A stretch of 11,948 nt of DNA from Sedimentisphaerales bacterium (GCA_016932895.1 JAFGCA010000486.1:1-11948); one strand, 5' to 3'. Shown: positions 1 to 6,618, counted from the stretch's first letter. Numbers and translations are program-made. Notes: a model not told the origin generated them from the sequence alone.

Positions 1-1
1 C

Positions 2-175
2 GAGTATCTTCTCGGCGGCAACCTCTCCTACGCCCGTTTTCTCCTCACGCAACGCGTACAACAAACGCCGGGCATGCACGCCGTCGAGGAGAACCGCAAG
101 CTGGCCGTTGCCTTGGGCTGCGGCGGAAACGATCATGGCCCAGGCAACGCACCATGGCATTTTGCAATGGTGTGA
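2..175 (+). CDS. 3' end of an unidentified plus-strand gene (partial)
   Basis: The frame is open from the window edge to a TGA at 173-175 and gives the last 57 residues of a protein, beginning EYLLGGNLSYARFLLTQR and ending PWHFAMV. The first 40 or so residues look like ordinary amphipathic helix with GC-rich third positions; the last 17 are rich in Gly, Asn and His. I do not recognise the family. It lies on the same strand as the NifX-like operon, 112 nt ahead of it, and could be its first member. The exact antisense frame is also open (about 54 residues from an ATG near 165) and cannot be excluded. It has no ribosome-binding site, so I prefer the plus strand. Confidence 0.4.
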   Translation, partial: EYLLGGNLSYARFLLTQRVQQTPGMHAVEENRKLAVALGCGGNDHGPGNAPWHFAMV

Positions 176-240
176 TCCGGCGAATGTCCTCTCTTTCTTC
201 GATAATCCTTTGTAAAAAAGCAGGTTACAGCGACCAATGC

Positions 241-282
241 TTCGTGGCACAGGGATTGCTCCGTGCTAAGAAACGAAAGGAG
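241..282 (+). promoter_or_regulatory. Ribosome-binding site with possible leader hairpin ahead of the first NifX-like gene
   Basis: AAAGGAG at 276-282 is a strong Shine-Dalgarno sequence 5 nt before the ATG at 288. Just upstream, GCAC (247-250) can pair with GTGC (263-266), extended inward by GGA/TCC. An outer TTCGT (241-245) can pair with ACGAA (273-277), which touches the first bases of the Shine-Dalgarno. The fold is interrupted and may be chance. No convincing -35/-10 pair was seen between 176 and 287. Confidence 0.3.
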
Positions 283-287
283 TCCCT

Positions 288-650
288 ATGAAGATCGCAG
301 TGACAGCACAAGGAAACGAGTTAGAGTCGCCTGTAGACCCGAGGTTTGGCCGAGCGAAGTACTTCGTCGTGGTGGATACCGAGACCGGCGAATTCACGGC
401 CGTCGACAACACCCAAAACCTCAACGCCGCCCAGGGCGCCGGCATCCAGGCAGGCAGAAACGTCGTGGAGCTCGACGTACAGGCCGTGCTGACCGGCCAC
501 GTCGGCCCCAAAGCCTTCGCGACATTACTCGCCGGCGGTGTGCAGGTGTACCCGGGCGCAACCGGAACCGTCGCCCAAGCCATCGAACAATTCAAAAGCG
601 GCGCCCTCACGCCGGCCGACGTCCCCGATGTCCAGGGGCACTGGACGTAA
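288..650 (+). CDS. NifX/NifB-type iron-molybdenum cofactor family protein, first copy
   Basis: This 120-residue protein consists of one domain of the dinitrogenase iron-molybdenum cofactor family (NifX, NafY, NifB C-terminus; archaeal MTH1175-type proteins). It starts MKIAVTAQG, has the family's DPRFGRAKYFVVVD stretch at about residues 17-30, and then the alternating strand-helix pattern ending in a Gly-rich VYPGATGTVAQAI segment (about 87-101). Relatives bind or carry iron-sulfur or Fe-Mo clusters in the cytoplasm; many stand-alone members occur in anaerobes that lack nitrogenase. It has no cysteine, so any cluster would have to be held by other residues or by partners. The start is set by AAAGGAG 5 nt upstream. 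A second family member follows 32 nt downstream. No nif genes are visible, so a nitrogen-fixation role should not be assumed. Confidence 0.88.
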   Translation: MKIAVTAQGNELESPVDPRFGRAKYFVVVDTETGEFTAVDNTQNLNAAQGAGIQAGRNVVELDVQAVLTGHVGPKAFATLLAGGVQVYPGATGTVAQAIEQFKSGALTPADVPDVQGHWT

Positions 651-682
651 CACACCACACAACGCATAAGGAGAACCCCGAG

Positions 683-1021
683 ATGAAGATCGCGATTCCC
701 ATGGCCTCTGGACTACTGTGCTTGCATTTTGGCCACTGCGAGCAGTTTGTACTGATCGAGACCGACGAAGCCAATCACTCGATTGTGAATACGGAATATG
801 TCACCCCGCCGCCGCATGCGCCGGGCGTGTTGCCGGCCTGGCTGGCGGAAAAGGGCGCCAATGTCATCATCGCCGGCGGCATGGGCCAACGGGCGCAAAA
901 TCTGTTCACGCAAAACGGCATCGCTGTTGTCGTCGGCGCTCCCGCCGCTGAGCCCGGGGCGTTGGCGCAGGCGTATCTTGACGGCCGACTGGAAGCGGGC
1001 GAAAATGTCTGTGACCATTGA
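683..1021 (+). CDS. NifX/NifB-type iron-molybdenum cofactor family protein, second copy
   Basis: This 112-residue single-domain protein belongs to the same family as its upstream neighbour but is clearly divergent. It starts MKIAIPMASG, has a cysteine-bearing CLHFGHCEQF motif at about residues 14-23 where the first copy has DPRFGRAKYF, a VIIAGGMG turn (about 60-67), and ends ENVCDH, a cysteine/histidine tail seen in many stand-alone members. The Cys and His residues at both ends make it the better metal-cluster-binding candidate of the two. Its start is supported by AAGGAG about 10 nt upstream. Its last 17 nt overlap the thioesterase start in another frame, so the two are probably translationally coupled. 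Cluster type and recipient are unknown; the family call is firm. Confidence 0.88.
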   Translation: MKIAIPMASGLLCLHFGHCEQFVLIETDEANHSIVNTEYVTPPPHAPGVLPAWLAEKGANVIIAGGMGQRAQNLFTQNGIAVVVGAPAAEPGALAQAYLDGRLEAGENVCDH

Positions 1022-1451
1022 GCCATCGCAGGAGACGCTCGATCGTACGCGAGAAGCGGCGCATCCGAGGTGCCTAATATGCGGCCAGGCCGGAGCGTGC
1101 AGCTTGGGGCTGCAGTTTCGGCTGTGCGAGGACGGGAGCGTTGAAGCTCGTTTCGCCTGCCGACAGGGCCTGCAGGGTTACACCGGCGTGCTGCATGGCG
1201 GGATCACGTCGTCGCTGCTCGATGGGGCGATGACAAACTGCCTCTTCGCGCATGGCATCGTGGCGGTGACGGGCAGAATGACCGTGCGGTTTCGCCATCC
1301 GATCAAGATCGGAGTCGAACTGGTCGTGCGAGCAAAGATCGTAAAATCCCACGGGCCGATCCATGCCCTCGAGTCCCAGGTGATCCAGCAAGGCATCGTT
1401 ATGGCGGCGGCGGCGGCGAAATTCATGGAACAGTTAGAGAGGAACCAATGA
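1005..1451 (+). CDS. PaaI-type hotdog-fold thioesterase family protein
   Basis: The 148-residue product has the hotdog thioesterase signature GVLHGGITSSLLDGAM at about residues 61-76: the HGG turn, then the hotdog helix with Asp73 at the position usually catalytic in PaaI-like enzymes. Such enzymes hydrolyse acyl-CoA thioesters in the cytoplasm. Ahead of the hotdog is CLICG (23-27) followed by GLQFRLCEDGSVEA, an N-terminal CxxCG arrangement common in one PaaI subgroup. I chose the ATG at 1005, inside the end of the NifX-like gene, with GGAAG about 9 nt upstream; a GTG at 1011 is an alternative that loses two residues. The gene ends in an ATGA overlap with the flavoprotein gene. A five-alanine run (134-138) comes from a short GCG repeat. 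The substrate cannot be inferred; placement between metal-cluster and flavoprotein genes is unusual. Confidence 0.85.
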   Translation: MSVTIEPSQETLDRTREAAHPRCLICGQAGACSLGLQFRLCEDGSVEARFACRQGLQGYTGVLHGGITSSLLDGAMTNCLFAHGIVAVTGRMTVRFRHPIKIGVELVVRAKIVKSHGPIHALESQVIQQGIVMAAAAAKFMEQLERNQ

Positions 1452-2062
1452 AGATCATCGGGATATCGTGCAGTCCGCGACAAGGCAAGACAACCTGCCA
1501 GGCCATGCAGACGTGCCTGGCCGCGGCTGCGGCGGCAGGAAAGGAAGCCCGCGGCCAGGTCGAGACGCAACTCATTGAGCTGGCGGGCAGAAAGATCGGG
1601 CCCTGCACGGCCTGCGATATCTGCAAGCAGGGGCTCATCTGCGGGTGGGACGATGATTTTGGTGAGCTGATCCCGTTGTTGTCGGACGCGGCCGTGGGCG
1701 GGATCATCCTCGGCACGCCGGTGTATTTCGGCGGCATGACGGCGCAGTGCAAGGCCTTGCTGGATCGGTGCATCGTGTTTCGGCGAAACGGGTGGCTGCT
1801 GCGGGACAAAGTGGGGGGAGTTCTCGCGGTTGGCCGGGTGCGCAACGGCGGGCAGGAATTGACGTTGCAATCCGTGCGGGCGGCCATGCTGTGTCACGAC
1901 ATGATCTGCGTGGGCGACGGCAAGGACTCGGCGCATTTCGGCGCCGCGCTGGTCAGCGGCGGCCCCGGCGGCGTCGAGGCGGATGAGGAGGGGATGAAGA
2001 CCGCGACAAACCTCGGCCGACGTGTGGCGGAGGTAGCGATACGCCTGGCGAGAACGTGCTGA
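1448..2062 (+). CDS. NAD(P)H-dependent FMN reductase / iron-sulfur flavoprotein family protein
   Basis: This 204-residue protein has a flavodoxin-like fold of the NADPH-dependent FMN reductase family. It opens with a beta strand and an FMN-phosphate loop, GISCSPRQGKTT (5-16). It then has TPVYFGGMTAQCKALLDR (90-107), the loop that packs on the flavin ring in this family. Between them is CTACDICKQGLIC (53-65), with cysteines at 53, 56, 59 and 65: the compact CX2CX2CX5C spacing that binds a 4Fe-4S cluster in archaeal iron-sulfur flavoproteins (Isf). It is therefore likely a cytoplasmic FMN plus 4Fe-4S electron-transfer protein. Its ATG overlaps the TGA of the thioesterase (ATGA), implying translational coupling. 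A GGPGGVEADEEG loop (171-182) follows. Physiological donor and acceptor are not evident. Confidence 0.87.
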   Translation: MKIIGISCSPRQGKTTCQAMQTCLAAAAAAGKEARGQVETQLIELAGRKIGPCTACDICKQGLICGWDDDFGELIPLLSDAAVGGIILGTPVYFGGMTAQCKALLDRCIVFRRNGWLLRDKVGGVLAVGRVRNGGQELTLQSVRAAMLCHDMICVGDGKDSAHFGAALVSGGPGGVEADEEGMKTATNLGRRVAEVAIRLARTC

Positions 2063-2092
2063 GCCCGCTGTCGAGATCGGCAAGCGGCCGAA

Positions 2093-2126
2093 TCGCGGCG
2101 CAGCAAGATTGTCATCTGCCCCGCGA
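2093..2126. terminator. Hairpin between convergent genes, possible bidirectional terminator
   Basis: TCGCGG (2093-2098) pairs with CCGCGA (2121-2126), and after a 1x1 mismatch GCAG (2100-2103) pairs with CTGC (2116-2119), leaving a 12-nt loop. The hairpin fills the gap between the flavoprotein stop (2062) and the stop of the large secreted protein (2127-2129, minus strand). There is no T-run on either side, so it is not a textbook intrinsic terminator; it may act as a barrier or 3'-end stabiliser. Confidence 0.4.
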
Positions 2127-5100
2127 TCAGGGACCGAGGGTGCGGAGCCAGGAGCGGGAGAACGCGAGGAGGTCGCGGATGTCGATGAGGGAGTCTGCGT
2201 ACAGGTTGCAGCGGGAATCCCAACGAGGATCGGCGGGGGTGGCGAGCCAGGCGTGGGCGAAGAGGGCGTAATCGACGAGGTCGACGCCGTCGGGGCAGAC
2301 GAAGTCCGCAGCGGGAATGAGAGCGGCGAGACGGGGATAGCCTGCGAATTCACAGATAGTCCAGGGGTCGGCGGCGCCGTTGGCGGATTCACCGACGAAG
2401 TCCCAGCCGCGGGAAATGAACGTGTTGGGGTCGTAGAGCTGCGCGGTGGACAAACCGATGACGTTGGGGTCATTGCCATCGCCGATGCCGGGGAGGATGG
2501 GGTTGTATTCGTTGTCGAAGAATGAATCGTAGTAGCGTGTGCTGGTGGAGGGGGTTCCCATGCCGGCGAAGGCTCCGAGGTCACCTAGGCCTGTAACGGT
2601 AGCGGCTGCGTAGCAACGTTCGACGCGGTAAGAATTACGGCCGAGAAGTCCACCGGTGCTACTACTGCCGTCTTCAAGACCCGTGGCGGAACCGCGGGCA
2701 AACGAATCGGAGAGGGTGGAGCCGACACCGTGTGAGCCGATAAGGCAGCCAGTAAAGTAGTTGCCGGAGACGTTCACGTCGGCAGCGCATCGCTTGGTAG
2801 TAGAGAAGAAATGATGTTCGGCGGCGAGGCCACCGACAGATGCAAGGGAGCTTGGCAGGTCGGATACGATGGTGCCTGTGACGGAGCAGTCCACGACATG
2901 AGAGTACCAGGTAACAGCGCCGATAAGGCCGCCGGCAATGAAAGCGCGAACATCGACGTCAAGGGCTCGGCAGTTGCGCACCGCGGCGGACTGATTGAGC
3001 TGGCCGACGAGGGCGGCACCGCAAAGACCGAGAGGAGCATCCACGCTGACTTGGAGCAAGGTGAGATTCTGGATGACAGTATTGGGTTCTTCGACGCGTG
3101 GGAAGAGCCCGATGCACCATCGCGGTCCGGCCTGGGTGATGCTGATGTTGGAGATGATACGGTTACCGCCGTCGAAGGTGCCGGTGAAGGGATCGGCGAA
3201 GTCGCCGATAGGGAAGACGGTTTTTCCGGCGAGGTCCACGTCGGCGGTGAGTTGGAAATGGGAGTTCATCAGACGCGTGTTATGTCCGATGCCGTTCATG
3301 TGTTCGGCGGTGGCGAGGAGATAGGGTGTCTCAGCCGAGCCATCACCGCCGGCGAATGTGGGTAAGGGCGGCTGTGGATCCAGTTGCCAGGTGAGGACGG
3401 GGTAGTTGGGTTCGCCGACAAACCAGTCTTCGGAGGGACCGTTGGCGGATTCGTCGAGAAGATCCCAGCCGGCATCGAGGAAGGTTTGGCGTTGCTGCAT
3501 TTGGGCCGTATTGAGAGGAGTGCCGGCAGCGGAGCTAGGTTGGCCGGAGGCAACAGTGTCCCAAAAGGAGTCGACGACAGGTTCGTAGTAGTAGGGATCG
3601 GAGGGGTCGGTTGCATAGGGAACTTGGACGGCGATAAGCCCTCCCGTGTTTGACATGCCGGAGATGGCGGCGGCGGCATGGCAAGAGGTGACTTTGTAGG
3701 AGTTACCAGCGTAACCGATAAGTCCGCCGATGATGTCGCCTGCGCCGACGGAGCCAAGAGCATAGGAGTTGTCGATGCGGCTGCCATAGCAGTAGCCGAT
3801 GAGGCCGCCGACGTACTGACTGCCGGAAACACTGGTATTGGTGAAGCATCTGGAGACGATGCCCTTGCAGTAACCGACGAGGCCGCCGACATACTGATCG
3901 CCGGTGACGGCGCCGCCTTCGACGGAGCAGTTGAGTACGGCTCCCTGGTAATCCACCGTGCCGACGAGGGCGCCGACGCGATCGCTGCCGGGTGCATAGA
4001 GGTCAGGGTTTACGATCCGGAGATTCAAGACCCGGCCGTTGGTGCCGATGCCGCCAAATATCTCATCGTGGGATCCGGACAGGGTGTGGTTGTCACCATT
4101 GAATGTGCCTGTAAACATGGAAGTGCCGTTGCCGATCGGGGTCCAGTCGCCGGAGGAAATGGAGGAGAGGTCCAGGTCATTGCAAAGCAGGAAGTGTTGC
4201 GACCAGCGGTCAGAGTTGAGGCCAACGTTGAGAAGGTCGTCGAGGGTTTCGATGCGATAGGGGTCTCGGAAGGAGCCGGCGCCGCCGGAGAAGAGAGGTT
4301 CATAGGTGACGGTGAGGCGGGGGCGGTCCTCGCCCATATAGGTGTTTTCGCGGGACCACCATCCGGCGCCGCCCGTGGCGGCGTCGTCATGGGTGAGAAC
4401 GACGGTGTAGATTCGATTCTCGGTGAGGGCGCGGTCGGCATGCTCGGTGACGTCAAGGGCGAGATAATCTCCCGAAGGAACGCCGCTGTCACAGATACTG
4501 CTGGTGAAGGTGGGGGCGTTGTTCCAGGTAATGGTGGATTCAGACCAGTCGATGGGGATGCCATAGTGGGCTTCGATGGTGGGGGCGGGGATGCTGATGA
4601 AGTTGTTGGCCAGACGCAGGGTGGCGTTGGTGATGCGCACGCCGCCGGGCAGAGAAGACAGATCGTACCGGAGGTAGCCGCGATAGGTGTTGGCGCCGAT
4701 GACGCCGGCGGAGACGGAGTTGGAAGAGCCGTAGTTGTCGCCGGGCGATTGCTCGCAGATGGAGGCGTCGTCGGTGGGGTATAAGATGTCCGTGTCGCCG
4801 GTGATGGGCTCGAAGTTCACGGTAAGGCGCGGGCGATCCTGGAGGAGCCAGGTGTTTTCCTTGGACCACCAGCCGCCGCCGCCGCCGAGAGCGTCGTAGC
4901 GGGCCAGGACGATGGTGCACACGCCGTTGTCGTTGAGGGCGCTGTCCGCCTGGTCCGTAACGTCGAGAGAAAGGTAGTCGCCCGAGGGAGTGCCGCTATC
5001 CGAGTAGGCGGAGTCGTAGGCGGGGGCGGTGTTCCAGGTGATGCTGGATTCGTACCAGGAGTCGGTGGAGCAGTAGTGAGCGCGGATGGTGGGAGCAGGG

Positions 5101-5834
5101 ATGCTGATGAAATTGTTGCTCAGTCGCAAGGTGGCGGAGGTGACGCGGACACCGGTGGGCAGCGAGGAGAGGTCGAATTTGAAATAGCCTCGATAGTAGT
5201 TGGAGCCCGAGGCGCCTGCGGAGACCGAGTTGGAGGAACCATAGTTGGTGGTGGGGGACTGCTGGCAGACGGAGGCATCGTCGGTGGGGTAGAGGGAGAC
5301 AGAGCCGGAGGCGGGATCGTTGACCTCGAGGGAGTAGTCTTCGACTTCGCCGTAGGTGGCGCCGCCGCAGGGTACGAGACTGGAGGCGTAATAGCAGATG
5401 CGAACCCGCATGCGGGTCAGGCCGGGCAAGGCGCCGGCAGGGACGGCGATGATGCCATTAAACTGCCAGGTGCCTTGGACGGCGTCGGGTTGGAGGGTAG
5501 TCTGCTCGCCGGCGTCGTAGAAGTCGCCGTCCTGGTTCCAGTCGCACCAGACGGCCGCTCGGTCGCCGATATAGCCCACGCCGTTTTCGACGACGATGGG
5601 ATACGAAGTGTTGGTCTCAACGACGGTCGAGTAAAGGGTGTAGCCCGCGTAGCCGCCGGTCGAATAGCCGGTGGATGTGTTGATGTCGCCAAAGGAGACG
5701 CCGGAAACATGTTCATCGCCGCCGCCCCAGGCGGAGCAGTACTGTGCGTGAGCCGGTGATGACAAGGCCAGCGTGAGAGACGCAACGAGCAGAAGAGACA
5801 GGGCAGGGGCGAGAGAAAGGGATCGGATACTCAT
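2127..5834 (-). CDS. Large secreted modular protein: GEVED, two DNRLRE-like domains, GLUG repeats, dockerin-like tail
   Basis: This exported protein has 1235 residues. Residues 1-30 are a Sec signal peptide ending SPAHA before QYC. About 31-172 is a GEVED domain with the motif GEVEDY at 162-167. Two DNRLRE/CBM96-like beta-sandwich domains follow in tandem (about 180-341 and 350-511), each opening LYPTDDAS. From about 515 to 1173 come two GLUG-repeat modules, with units of roughly 27 residues carrying GGLIG or GGLVG. The C-terminal ~55 residues (1180-1230) hold two dockerin-like helices, VDLVDYALFAHAWL and IDIRDLLAFSRSWL, with degraded calcium loops. Domains of this kind suggest an adhesin or a carbohydrate- or matrix-binding surface protein; no catalytic domain is seen. 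The start at 5834 is set by AAAAGGAG 6 nt upstream and by the signal peptide; an earlier in-frame ATG at 5900 would add 22 unsuitable residues. Confidence 0.9.
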   Translation of the reverse strand: MSIRSLSLAPALSLLLVASLTLALSSPAHAQYCSAWGGGDEHVSGVSFGDINTSTGYSTGGYAGYTLYSTVVETNTSYPIVVENGVGYIGDRAAVWCDWNQDGDFYDAGEQTTLQPDAVQGTWQFNGIIAVPAGALPGLTRMRVRICYYASSLVPCGGATYGEVEDYSLEVNDPASGSVSLYPTDDASVCQQSPTTNYGSSNSVSAGASGSNYYRGYFKFDLSSLPTGVRVTSATLRLSNNFISIPAPTIRAHYCSTDSWYESSITWNTAPAYDSAYSDSGTPSGDYLSLDVTDQADSALNDNGVCTIVLARYDALGGGGGWWSKENTWLLQDRPRLTVNFEPITGDTDILYPTDDASICEQSPGDNYGSSNSVSAGVIGANTYRGYLRYDLSSLPGGVRITNATLRLANNFISIPAPTIEAHYGIPIDWSESTITWNNAPTFTSSICDSGVPSGDYLALDVTEHADRALTENRIYTVVLTHDDAATGGAGWWSRENTYMGEDRPRLTVTYEPLFSGGAGSFRDPYRIETLDDLLNVGLNSDRWSQHFLLCNDLDLSSISSGDWTPIGNGTSMFTGTFNGDNHTLSGSHDEIFGGIGTNGRVLNLRIVNPDLYAPGSDRVGALVGTVDYQGAVLNCSVEGGAVTGDQYVGGLVGYCKGIVSRCFTNTSVSGSQYVGGLIGYCYGSRIDNSYALGSVGAGDIIGGLIGYAGNSYKVTSCHAAAAISGMSNTGGLIAVQVPYATDPSDPYYYEPVVDSFWDTVASGQPSSAAGTPLNTAQMQQRQTFLDAGWDLLDESANGPSEDWFVGEPNYPVLTWQLDPQPPLPTFAGGDGSAETPYLLATAEHMNGIGHNTRLMNSHFQLTADVDLAGKTVFPIGDFADPFTGTFDGGNRIISNISITQAGPRWCIGLFPRVEEPNTVIQNLTLLQVSVDAPLGLCGAALVGQLNQSAAVRNCRALDVDVRAFIAGGLIGAVTWYSHVVDCSVTGTIVSDLPSSLASVGGLAAEHHFFSTTKRCAADVNVSGNYFTGCLIGSHGVGSTLSDSFARGSATGLEDGSSSTGGLLGRNSYRVERCYAAATVTGLGDLGAFAGMGTPSTSTRYYDSFFDNEYNPILPGIGDGNDPNVIGLSTAQLYDPNTFISRGWDFVGESANGAADPWTICEFAGYPRLAALIPAADFVCPDGVDLVDYALFAHAWLATPADPRWDSRCNLYADSLIDIRDLLAFSRSWLRTLGP
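4302..5294 (-). repeat. Tandem in-frame duplication of a 510-nt unit
   Basis: Within the large secreted protein gene, the segment 4302-4784 repeats 4812-5294 at an exact offset of 510 nt (170 codons). The two copies align without gaps over the stretches I compared by eye. They share LYPTDDAS, NYGSSNSVSAG, NNFISIPAPTI, PSGDYL and DRPRLTV at matching positions. DNA identity is still obvious (for example GCAGGGATGCTGATGAA versus GCGGGGATGCTGATGAA). This suggests a fairly recent intragenic tandem duplication, or homogenisation by gene conversion. Confidence 0.85.
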
Positions 5835-5840
5835 TTTCTT

Positions 5841-5848
5841 CTCCTTTT
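5841..5848 (-). promoter_or_regulatory. Ribosome-binding site deciding the start of the large secreted protein
   Basis: On the minus strand AAAAGGAG lies 6 nt before the ATG at 5834. It supports that start over the longer frame from 5900, because only the 5834 start places the signal peptide at the N-terminus. Confidence 0.75.
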
Positions 5849-5920
5849 CGGACCATGCGAACAGGTGGGTACGATGACTGGGGGAAAGACCTGCTTGCAC
5901 GTCAACTTAAGAATCCCGTT

Positions 5921-5950
5921 TTGTACAAAGACACCGAGGCTGGCTACACT
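5921..5950 (+). promoter_or_regulatory. Candidate promoter facing the PilZ gene
   Basis: TTGTAC (5921-5926), an 18-nt spacer and TACACT (5945-5950) resemble a sigma-70 promoter on the plus strand. The predicted start near 5957 would leave a leader of about 295 nt before the PilZ gene, which is long, so this is tentative. Confidence 0.22.
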
Positions 5951-5962
5951 GGCATGTCCACC

Positions 5963-5991
5963 ATGATACCAATGGCGAGCAGAGGGAGCAA
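5963..5991 (-). promoter_or_regulatory. Candidate sigma-70-like promoter for the large secreted protein
   Basis: On the minus strand TTGCTC (5991-5986), a 17-nt spacer and TATCAT (5968-5963) form a plausible sigma-70 promoter. It would start transcription near 5956 and leave a leader of about 120 nt. Four of six bases match the -35 consensus and five of six the -10. Confidence 0.35.
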
Positions 5992-6251
5992 CAGATTATT
6001 CGGGTTTTGCGGGATATTCGGGCGTCTGAGAGCATTGTAAGGCGAGCGACGGTCAGGCGGAACGGCCGATAAGCAGAGGGGCAAGAGGGGAGATGTGGGG
6101 AAAATGAGCGGAATATTCAGGTGGGAGAGTCTGGGCTGAATTCGCGCGTCGTGCGGGTCGATAGCGACAGTGGTGCAGGGGAGGGCGTCAGCACAGCCAC
6201 GGTTAGGCTGAGACGGGTGAGAGGTCGGCAAGGCTGGAAAGGAAGTGCAAC

Positions 6252-6587
6252 GTGGTCTGGAGCGTGGAACAGCGGCGATCGCAGCGGCGGCAGACGGAAT
6301 GGCCGGTAAGCGTTTGGCATCCGCGGATGGGGCGGTTCATTCACGGGCGCAGCGTGAACGTTTCGGAACATGGGGCATTGCTGGAAGTCGGGCCGCGAAC
6401 GCCGGTGGAAGCGGGGCAGGAGGTCGAGGTGAACTTCCCGCGCGAAAAGGAGCTCGCGAGCGAGGCGGGCCAGTCGGCGCGAATCAAGAGCGGCAAGGTG
6501 GTGCGGGTGGATCGGTCGGTGCTGATGGGAGGCGCAGCGGTGCGCGTAGGCATCGAGTTTGGCCGGGGAGAGAGCGTCGAGGAGTAG
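6252..6587 (+). CDS. PilZ-domain protein (likely c-di-GMP receptor)
   Basis: This 111-residue protein is a single PilZ domain. The two c-di-GMP-binding signatures are present in order: an arginine cluster, RRSQRR at residues 8-13 (fits RxxxR), and NVSEHG at 36-41 (fits D/NxSxxG). A beta-barrel follows (GALLEV, EVEVNF, GKVVRVD, AVRVGIEF). PilZ proteins bind cyclic di-GMP and relay it to motility, adhesion or exopolysaccharide machinery; no effector domain is fused here, so it would act through a partner. Translation probably starts at GTG 6252, with AAAGGAAG 6 nt upstream; no in-frame ATG precedes the arginine motif. It faces away from the large secreted protein and converges on the PEP-CTERM gene. 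A link to surface-protein control is speculation. Confidence 0.87.
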   Translation: MVWSVEQRRSQRRQTEWPVSVWHPRMGRFIHGRSVNVSEHGALLEVGPRTPVEAGQEVEVNFPREKELASEAGQSARIKSGKVVRVDRSVLMGGAAVRVGIEFGRGESVEE

Positions 6588-6618
6588 GCCGGGGGCGTCG
6601 GGACCTTGCCACGGGGGA

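Larger units (their letters stand above)
5835..6251. other. Intergenic region between the large secreted protein and the PilZ gene
   Basis: This 417-nt region separates two divergent genes. No convincing protein is seen on either strand: the open frames here are short, Pro- or Arg-rich and lack ribosome-binding sites. It holds the two overlapping candidate promoters listed separately, and the stretch 6000-6235 is purine-rich on the plus strand with no recognisable element. Confidence 0.6.

Noticed and set aside
263..1021. Plus-strand 252-codon frame running across both NifX-like genes
   Set aside because: Its N-terminal half is an Arg-rich out-of-frame shadow of the first NifX-like gene; only the part from 683 is the real second gene.
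288..1021. Nitrogen-fixation locus
   Set aside because: NifX/NifB-type stand-alone proteins are widespread without nitrogenase, and no nifHDK, nifE/N or full NifB is present in the window.
1402..1419. GCG trinucleotide repeat as a phase-variable tract
   Set aside because: The run is short, in frame and codes for alanines; triplet changes would not shift the frame.
1178..2584. 468-codon minus-strand frame opposite the thioesterase and flavoprotein and into the large gene
   Set aside because: It has low-complexity Pro/Ser/Thr composition, spans two well-supported genes on the other strand and shows no family motif.
3678..4784. 368-codon plus-strand frame inside the large secreted protein gene
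   Set aside because: It is a Gly/Ala/Val/Asp-rich mirror of the real minus-strand frame, caused by GC-rich codons, with no ribosome-binding site or motif.
5944..6231. 95-codon minus-strand frame in the gap before the PilZ gene
   Set aside because: It is Pro/Leu-rich with no ribosome-binding site or motif, and it would overlap the likely promoter region of the large gene.
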